A stretch of 64,000 nt of DNA from Cellvibrio sp. PSBB023 (lineage in GTDB: Bacteria > Pseudomonadota > Gammaproteobacteria > Pseudomonadales > Cellvibrionaceae): positions 2,706,001 through 2,770,000 of the forward strand of contig NZ_CP019799.1 in the NCBI RefSeq assembly GCF_002007605.1, given 5' to 3'. The translations under genes were made by a program, and so were the position numbers. Of the stretch, positions 58,770 through 64,000 are shown piece by piece (position 1 is the stretch's first letter; every line of letters begins with the position of its first letter). The notes under the pieces were generated by a model. That model made no database searches. It was not told where the DNA came from and saw only the letters and a program-made list of their open reading frames with translations.

Positions 58770-59711
58770 ATGCCCAACTCTCCGCGCCTTTCTGTTGAAG
58801 GCATTTTATTGTTAATCGGTCTGGCCATTGGCTGGGGCATTAACTGGCCCATCATGAAATTCATCATCAGCGAAATTCCACCGCTGACCTTTCGCGCCTT
58901 TTGTTTGTTTTTTGGTGGGCTGGGCATTCTTGCACTGGCGCGCGCCTCCGGCTTATCGCTTGCCATGCCGGTGGGCTATGTCAAAAAAATCCTCTGGGTG
59001 TGCCTGCTCAATATAGTGGCCTGGAATGTGATGGCTACCTATGGGCTAAGTCTGCTGCCCGCCGGTCGCTCAGCACTGCTGGGTTACACCATGCCGATCT
59101 GGACGGTGCTGTTATCGGTCTGGGTGTTGCACGACCGCTTTACCCTGCGCATTGGTATCGCGTTGTTGCTGGGTATTGGGGGAATTGCGGCACTGATGGG
59201 CGAATCATTGATCGCCTGGTTTAGCGGCCCCTTCAATCAGCAATTATTGGTAGGCGCACTACTGATGATCGCCGCCGCCTGGTTCTGGGGCGCTGGCACT
59301 GTGCTGATGAAACGCTGGCAGATTCCGCTGAACACTGTAGTCCTGACCGGTTGGTTGCTGCTGCTGGCTAGCCTGCCGATTATGATCGCCGCCGCTCTGG
59401 TCGATGGCGCCATGCAGCAAATGCCATCCACCCTCGCGCTCTGGGGCGTGGTGTACAACGTGTTTTTTGCCTTTATGTTTTGCTATTGGGCTTGGGTGCG
59501 GCTGGTTAGCCTGGTGCCGGTCAGCGTCTCGTCCCTGTCATCGCTCATAACACCACTGATTGGTGTTATCTCCAGTATCTACTTGCTGGGCGAGCAGCCG
59601 GGCTGGCCGGAGATCAGCGCAACCATCCTGATTTTGGGCGCCGTCGCGGTGGTCAATTTTGGGGGGACAAAAGCGAGCAAATCACCGGCAAAGGCCGATC
59701 CAACCCTATAA
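58770..59711 (+). CDS. EamA/DMT family transporter
   Basis: 313 residues with ten predicted membrane helices in two EamA repeats (about 10-140 and 155-300), typical of drug/metabolite transporters such as RhaT/YdcZ relatives. Conserved [11 protein letters not shown] at the start and [11 protein letters not shown] near the C-terminus. Substrate unknown. Its last 59 bases overlap the convergent sfsA gene. Confidence 0.92.
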   Translation: MPNSPRLSVEGILLLIGLAIGWGINWPIMKFIISEIPPLTFRAFCLFFGGLGILALARASGLSLAMPVGYVKKILWVCLLNIVAWNVMATYGLSLLPAGRSALLGYTMPIWTVLLSVWVLHDRFTLRIGIALLLGIGGIAALMGESLIAWFSGPFNQQLLVGALLMIAAAWFWGAGTVLMKRWQIPLNTVVLTGWLLLLASLPIMIAAALVDGAMQQMPSTLALWGVVYNVFFAFMFCYWAWVRLVSLVPVSVSSLSSLITPLIGVISSIYLLGEQPGWPEISATILILGAVAVVNFGGTKASKSPAKADPTL

Positions 59712-60384
59712 GGTGCTGCGCCGGTTTAATCTGCGCCGCATAGGCGATGACCTCTACCCCGGCAGCTATTGCGGCGCGTAAGGTCGCGCCGTAAGCCGGG
59801 TCGATATGATCGGCCGGGCTCACCTGCTGAATTCCCGTATGCTGCACACAGAACAACAGCACCGCCCTGTGCCCTTGTGCCACCATCAACATTAACTCAC
59901 GCAAATGCTTGCTGCCGCGTTCACTCACTGCATCGGGGAAATAACCCTGCCCCTCCGCTTCCATCAGGGTGACGTTTTTCACTTCAAGATAACAGGCACG
60001 CACATCCTGCGGGTGGCCGGTCAATAGAAAGTCGATGCGTGATTTTTCCTCACCGTACACCACCTCGCGCTTGAGGATGGCGTAGCCCTGCAACTCGCCG
60101 ATCACTCCTGCGCGCAACGCCGCCTCAACAAGTTCATTCGTGCGCGCCGTATTGATGCCGGCCAGATGGCCTCCGGGGGTGGACACTACTTCCAAGGTCT
60201 GCGGGTATTTGCGGGTTTTACTGTCAGACACCGAATACCAGCAGGGGCTATCGGGCAGCAGGCAATTTTTCATCGAACCGGTATTGGGGCAATGCAGGGT
60301 AATTTCACTGCCGTCAGGCAGGCCTACATCGGCAAGAAAACGTTTATAGCGTTTGCGCAACAGCGCGGGATATAAATGAAGCAT
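59653..60384 (-). CDS. sfsA: sugar fermentation stimulation protein SfsA
   Basis: 243 residues. N-terminal OB-like DNA-binding region ([26 protein letters not shown] motif LHCPNTGSM) and a nuclease-fold C-terminus ([32 protein letters not shown]) with conserved Asp/Glu/Lys. Function still unclear despite the name. It overlaps the DMT transporter gene tail to tail by 59 bases. Confidence 0.95.
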   Translation of the reverse strand: MLHLYPALLRKRYKRFLADVGLPDGSEITLHCPNTGSMKNCLLPDSPCWYSVSDSKTRKYPQTLEVVSTPGGHLAGINTARTNELVEAALRAGVIGELQGYAILKREVVYGEEKSRIDFLLTGHPQDVRACYLEVKNVTLMEAEGQGYFPDAVSERGSKHLRELMLMVAQGHRAVLLFCVQHTGIQQVSPADHIDPAYGATLRAAIAAGVEVIAYAAQIKPAQHLIGLDRPLPVICSLLSPQN

Positions 60385-60651
60385 GGCTAATCGCAGATCC
60401 GGTTAAATGATTGGCAGGTCTATGACAGAAAGATGTCAGATTGAACCACAAGTGCCCCACTTTGCGGCTATAGTTTTTGCTTGGGATGAAACCCGAGGCC
60501 GGATTCAGCCCCCGACAGGCGCAGGCACCAAAAGCTGCGAAAAAACGCTAGCACTCGCATTTGTTATCTGATAGCTTGCTCCCCCTTCTAATTCTGCCCA
60601 CCCCTTGGTGCAGATGATTGATGATCCAGGATGTCTTACGAGGCGCTACAT

Positions 60652-61095
60652 ATGGCGAAAAAATCTCCCTCTACTGAAACCTTCGCGCTCCGCCCTTTTA
60701 CTCCCTACGTGGAGAAGAAAGGCGAAGAGTATATGAACGACAACCAGAAGGCGCATTTCAGACAATTGCTGCTCAACTGGCGTTCAGAATTGATGGAAGA
60801 AGTAGATCGCACCGTTAGCCACATGAAAGACGAAGCGGCTAACTTCCCCGATCCCGCCGACCGCGCCAGCCAGGAAGAGGAATTCAGCCTCGAACTGCGC
60901 ACCCGCGACCGCGAACGTAAACTGATCAAAAAAATCGATAGCACCTTGGAGCTGATCGAAAACAACGATTACGGCTATTGCGATGCCTGTGGTGTAGAGA
61001 TTGGGATTCGCCGCCTTGAGGCGCGCCCAACCGCTACCCTGTGTGTGGATTGCAAAACCCTCGCCGAAATCAAAGAAAAACAAATCGGCGGCTAA
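60652..61095 (+). CDS. dksA: RNA polymerase-binding transcription factor DksA
   Basis: 147 residues from the ATG at 60652 (GAGGCG site 8 bases upstream; an ATG 7 codons earlier has a poorly placed site). Coiled-coil arms carry the tip DPADRASQEEEF (Asp/Asp-Ala pattern), and the zinc finger is CDACG...CVDC. It works with ppGpp in the stringent response. Confidence 0.97.
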   Translation: MAKKSPSTETFALRPFTPYVEKKGEEYMNDNQKAHFRQLLLNWRSELMEEVDRTVSHMKDEAANFPDPADRASQEEEFSLELRTRDRERKLIKKIDSTLELIENNDYGYCDACGVEIGIRRLEARPTATLCVDCKTLAEIKEKQIGG

Positions 61096-61108
61096 GGCCG
61101 ATTTGCCG

Positions 61109-61135
61109 GAGGCGGGGCCACCCGCCTCTTTTGTT
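61109..61135 (+). terminator. dksA-gluQ terminator/attenuator
   Basis: Stem GAGGCGGG / CCCGCCTC (61109-61116, 61121-61128), 4-base loop, tail TTTTGTT. The gluQ ATG follows at once. Confidence 0.88.
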
Positions 61136-62089
61136 ATGTCCACCACCGCTTCTACCTCTGCCCCCAATCCTTCGCTCAGCAACACTGATACCCCAGGCTA
61201 TCGCGGACGTTTTGCACCCTCGCCCAGCGGCCCCCTGCATTTCGGCTCACTGGTCAGCGCCCTCGCCAGCCACCTCGACGCCAAAGCCCATAAAGGCCAA
61301 TGGTTGGTACGCATGGAAGACTTGGACCCTCCGCGCGAACAGCCCGGTGCCGCCAGTCTGATTTTGCAAACCCTGGAAGACCACGGCTTATACTGGGATG
61401 AACCCGTGCTTTACCAAAGCCAGCGACACCCGGCGTATCAAGCCGCCTTGGAATGGTTGATGGCGCAAGATCTGGCTTATCCTTGCTGCTGCTCACGTCA
61501 GGAACTCACCGCCATGGGCGGCATTTATGATGGCCGCTGTCGCCACCGGCAACTGGATCTGACCCAACCCCACGCCATTCGCCTCAAGCTTTATGATCTG
61601 CCCAACCGCTCGCCAAATGACTGGCTGAACTTTGACGATCTGATCCAGGGTCACCAAACCCAGAACCTGCGCACCCAGGCGGGCGATCAAATCCTGAAGC
61701 GGCGCGATGGTTTTTATGCCTATCAATTGGCCGTGGTAGTGGACGATATCCACCAAAACATCACCCATATCATTCGCGGCAGCGACCTGCTGGAGGTCAC
61801 CGCGCGCCAACTCTTACTGTTTAGCCTGCTCGATGCACCGCAGCCTGCCTTTGGGCATGTGCCTCTGGCCATGCAGGCCAACGGCCAAAAGCTGAGCAAG
61901 CAAAATCAGGCCAAGGCGATAGACTCGGCCAAGGCAAGCAGGAATCTATGGCATGGTCTGGCCTTTTTAGGGCAGAATCCCCCTCTGGACTTGGCGCACG
62001 CTTCCACCGGTGAACTGCTCGATTGGGCAGTAGCCCATTGGCAGCGAAGCGCCGTTACCGGCCTCGGCCATCTATACCAAGAAGAATAA
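61136..62089 (+). CDS. gluQ: glutamyl-Q tRNA(Asp) synthetase
   Basis: 317 residues from the ATG at 61136; the first 22 residues are a Ser/Thr-rich extension before YRGRFAPSPSGPLHFGSL (the HIGH-like motif). Zinc-binding CCCS...C, DGRCRH and KLSKQNQ (KMSKS-like) follow. It lacks the anticodon-binding domain, as expected for GluQ-RS, which glutamylates queuosine 34 of tRNA-Asp. No free ribosome-binding site is seen downstream of the terminator stem. Confidence 0.94.
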   Translation: MSTTASTSAPNPSLSNTDTPGYRGRFAPSPSGPLHFGSLVSALASHLDAKAHKGQWLVRMEDLDPPREQPGAASLILQTLEDHGLYWDEPVLYQSQRHPAYQAALEWLMAQDLAYPCCCSRQELTAMGGIYDGRCRHRQLDLTQPHAIRLKLYDLPNRSPNDWLNFDDLIQGHQTQNLRTQAGDQILKRRDGFYAYQLAVVVDDIHQNITHIIRGSDLLEVTARQLLLFSLLDAPQPAFGHVPLAMQANGQKLSKQNQAKAIDSAKASRNLWHGLAFLGQNPPLDLAHASTGELLDWAVAHWQRSAVTGLGHLYQEE

Positions 62090-62157
62090 CAATACCGATT
62101 AAATCGCGGCCAACCCTGGCGCCATACCGCACACCAGCGCTTACAGGAAATACACTC

Positions 62158-62340
62158 ATGAACAATCAACGCCTGGTTATCTTGCTACTGCTGGTGGCTT
62201 ATATCTTCTCGCCCAGCCTGTTCAACTGGATTCTCGACCCCCAAGGTGCCTGGTATCGCCCCTATATTGTGTGGGTTGGTGTGATTCTGGTCGCCTTTGT
62301 GATGCAGACACGCCGCAAGAGCTATCACGATTTTGACTAA
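62158..62340 (+). CDS. small inner-membrane protein, CbrX-like
   Basis: 60 residues from the ATG at 62158 (CAGGAA site). Two hydrophobic helices (NNQRLVILLLLVAYIFSPSL and YIVWVGVILVAFVMQ) and a basic tail. It occupies the position of cbrX upstream of cbrA in Pseudomonas. Function unproven. Confidence 0.8.
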   Translation: MNNQRLVILLLLVAYIFSPSLFNWILDPQGAWYRPYIVWVGVILVAFVMQTRRKSYHDFD

Positions 62341-62390
62341 CGCCGGCCGTGCCGCCCGAATTGACAACTCACTCATAAGAACATCACACA

Positions 62391-64000
62391 ATGACTTTTG
62401 ATCTCAGCCAAGTTGCACTGATCGGCCTCAGTTACCTACTGCTGCTCTTTGGCATTGCCTATATCACCGAGCGCGGTTGGATTCCCGAGGCGGTCACCTC
62501 GCACCCAATCACCTATATTTTGTCGCTGGGTATTTTTGCCAGCGCCTGGGCGTTTTACGGGGTTATCGACCTTGCTTTTCAATATGGCTATGGCGCACTG
62601 GCTTATTACATAGGCACAGGGGCGCTGTTTTTGTTTGCCCCGGTCGCGCTGGCGCCACTGGCCGAATTGGCGCGGCGCCACCAGGTTCACTCCCTTGCCG
62701 ACTTACTGGTGTTCCGCTACCACAGCCACAGCGTAGGCGCCCTGACGACACTCTGCATGCTGTGCGGGATTTTGCCGCTGATGGCTCTGCAGATTCAGGC
62801 GATTGCTGACACCATGCATATCCTCACCGTGAGCGGTAACCCCTCGCTGCCACTACAGGGAACAGGGCTGACCTTCAAGGATTTGATGGCCTTGTGCTAT
62901 TGCGCCATCCTCGCCTTTTTTACCATCTCCTTCGGCGCCAACCGCGACCAGCATCGCGGCCTGATCACCGCCATGGCATTTGAATCCCTGCTCAAAGTCT
63001 GCGCTCTCTGCGCCATCGGTCTGGTGGCCGTATTTGGTGTCTTTGATGGACTGGAAGGGCTCGACCAATGGCTGCTCGACCACCCCGAAAACCTTGCGCT
63101 CCTGCACAGCCCGATTCACACCGACTCCGCCCATACGCTGCTGTTGGTGTTTGTCGCCACCGCCGTCACCATGCCGCACATTTTCCACCTGGGGCTCGCG
63201 GAAAACCCACTGATGCGCAACTCCCATACGGTTACCTGGGCCTTCCCACTGTTCCTGCTGCTGATGGCGCTACCGATATTCCCGATCCTCTGGGCAGGCA
63301 CCGAGCTCTCGGTGCCACTACCGCCGCAGTATTACACCCTGGGGATTCCGATTTTATTTAACTCACCCGGCCTGACCCTGTTGGCTTTTATTGGCGGCCT
63401 GTCGGCGGCAACGGGCGCCATGGTGGTTATTTCACTGGCGCTCTCCACCATGGTGATGAACCACTGGCTGCTGCCCAGCCTGAAGCTGCGCACCCGTACC
63501 GACCTATACAGCCAGCTCATCTGGTTGCGCCGCATCCTGATCGCCACCATTTTCCTGGGGGCCTACCTACTCTACTGGATTCTCGATAACCGCTTCAGCT
63601 TGGCCCATTTGGCCATGACCGCCTTTATCGAAACCCTGCAATTCCTGCCCGCCACCTTCGCCATTGTGTTTTGGAGCAAAGGCAACCGACGCGGGGTTAT
63701 CGCAGGCCTTGCCGTAGGTACCAGCGTGTGGGCTATAGGCCTGCTGCTCCCCATGCTTACCGGCCTTGAGTTTGTGCCCCTGCCTTTTAATAGCTGGGCG
63801 ATTCCCGTGGGTATTGAGCACTGGAGCGAAGTCACACTCATCTCCATCAGCCTGAACACCCTGTGTTTTGTGCTGATTTCCATGATGACAACCCAAACCG
63901 AAGACGAAGAATACAGCGCTGATGTCTGCGCCGCCGACGAACTCAGCCACCCGGTGCGCCAAGCGCTGGATGTGCACTCCGCCGCCGAATTCAAACACCG
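62391..64000 (+). CDS. cbrA: CbrA-type sensor histidine kinase, N-terminal part (partial)
   Basis: Open from the ATG at 62391 to the window edge (536 codons and still open). The visible part is a solute:sodium-symporter-like domain of about 13 membrane helices (GLSYLLLLFGIAYITERGW; the conserved SFGANRDQHRGLITAMAFES; the SAATGAMVVISLALSTMV helix), followed by the start of a soluble region after SMMTTQTEDEEY. In Pseudomonas CbrA this domain transports histidine and is followed by STAC, PAS and kinase domains; those would lie beyond the window. The gene order dksA-gluQ-cbrX-cbrA supports the call. Confidence 0.88.
   Translation, partial: MTFDLSQVALIGLSYLLLLFGIAYITERGWIPEAVTSHPITYILSLGIFASAWAFYGVIDLAFQYGYGALAYYIGTGALFLFAPVALAPLAELARRHQVHSLADLLVFRYHSHSVGALTTLCMLCGILPLMALQIQAIADTMHILTVSGNPSLPLQGTGLTFKDLMALCYCAILAFFTISFGANRDQHRGLITAMAFESLLKVCALCAIGLVAVFGVFDGLEGLDQWLLDHPENLALLHSPIHTDSAHTLLLVFVATAVTMPHIFHLGLAENPLMRNSHTVTWAFPLFLLLMALPIFPILWAGTELSVPLPPQYYTLGIPILFNSPGLTLLAFIGGLSAATGAMVVISLALSTMVMNHWLLPSLKLRTRTDLYSQLIWLRRILIATIFLGAYLLYWILDNRFSLAHLAMTAFIETLQFLPATFAIVFWSKGNRRGVIAGLAVGTSVWAIGLLLPMLTGLEFVPLPFNSWAIPVGIEHWSEVTLISISLNTLCFVLISMMTTQTEDEEYSADVCAADELSHPVRQALDVHSAAEFKH

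Noticed and set aside
61001-61135. Extension of gluQ into dksA
   Set aside because: It overlaps dksA in another frame and crosses the terminator; the conserved synthetase region starts after the ATG at 61136.

Overview
The window looks like a chromosomal segment of a Cellvibrionaceae-type gammaproteobacterium, with Cellvibrio or a close relative the best guess. The evidence is a fused BioH-BioC protein, the pnp/rpsO/truB/rbfA/infB/nusA/rimP/tRNA-fMet block, pilMNOPQ-aroK-aroB-damX, and sfsA-dksA-gluQ-cbrX-cbrA. These are Pseudomonas-like gene orders with family-specific twists. No phage, insertion sequence, CRISPR array or rRNA is visible, and no gap without a gene exceeds 300 bases.

Layout. 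0-1.7 kb: a small unknown protein, a secreted NTF2-like protein and a GST-like protein. 1.7-8.8 kb: a minus-strand run of seven genes (TraB/GumN protein, two ABC exporters, a YtrA-type GntR repressor and a secreted alpha/beta hydrolase). A dyad-symmetric operator candidate sits between its -35 and -10. 9-13.4 kb: a large internally duplicated DUF4397 lipoprotein diverges from an ECF sigma/ChrR-type zinc anti-sigma pair. Both divergent transcripts carry the same promoter motif with the same spacing. 13.6 kb: a Crp/Fnr-type regulator. 14.5-24.1 kb: the translation and RNA-turnover block, headed by initiator tRNA. 24.3-25.5 kb: a putative HEXXH metalloprotease with a small flagellar-rod-like partner. 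25.6-30.9 kb: the biotin operon bioB-bioF-bioHC-bioD plus a DUF2459 lipoprotein, with a BirA-box candidate over the bioB -35. comF diverges from it.

32-35 kb: a trypsin-like protease, an FHA membrane protein and a PEBP-family protein. 35-36.7 kb: gcvT and gcvH. 36.8-45.2 kb: damX, aroB, aroK and pilQPONM on the minus strand. 45.3-47.7 kb: penicillin-binding protein 1A. 47.8-49.3 kb: a secreted nuclease, rpmE and a HiPIP. 49.6-55.1 kb: priA, a SPOR-domain protein, hslV, hslU and a DUF971 protein. 55.3-58.7 kb: a YejM-like sulfatase-fold membrane protein, uppP and a DUF4136 lipoprotein. 58.8-64 kb: a DMT transporter, sfsA, dksA, gluQ, a CbrX-like small membrane protein and the N-terminal part of a CbrA-type sensor kinase cut by the window edge.

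Most of the window is housekeeping. The less ordinary parts are the two regulated accessory units (GntR/ABC/hydrolase and ECF-ChrR/DUF4397), the protease-FHA pair, a large palindromic element between hslV and hslU, and several places where terminator hairpins overlap start or stop codons.
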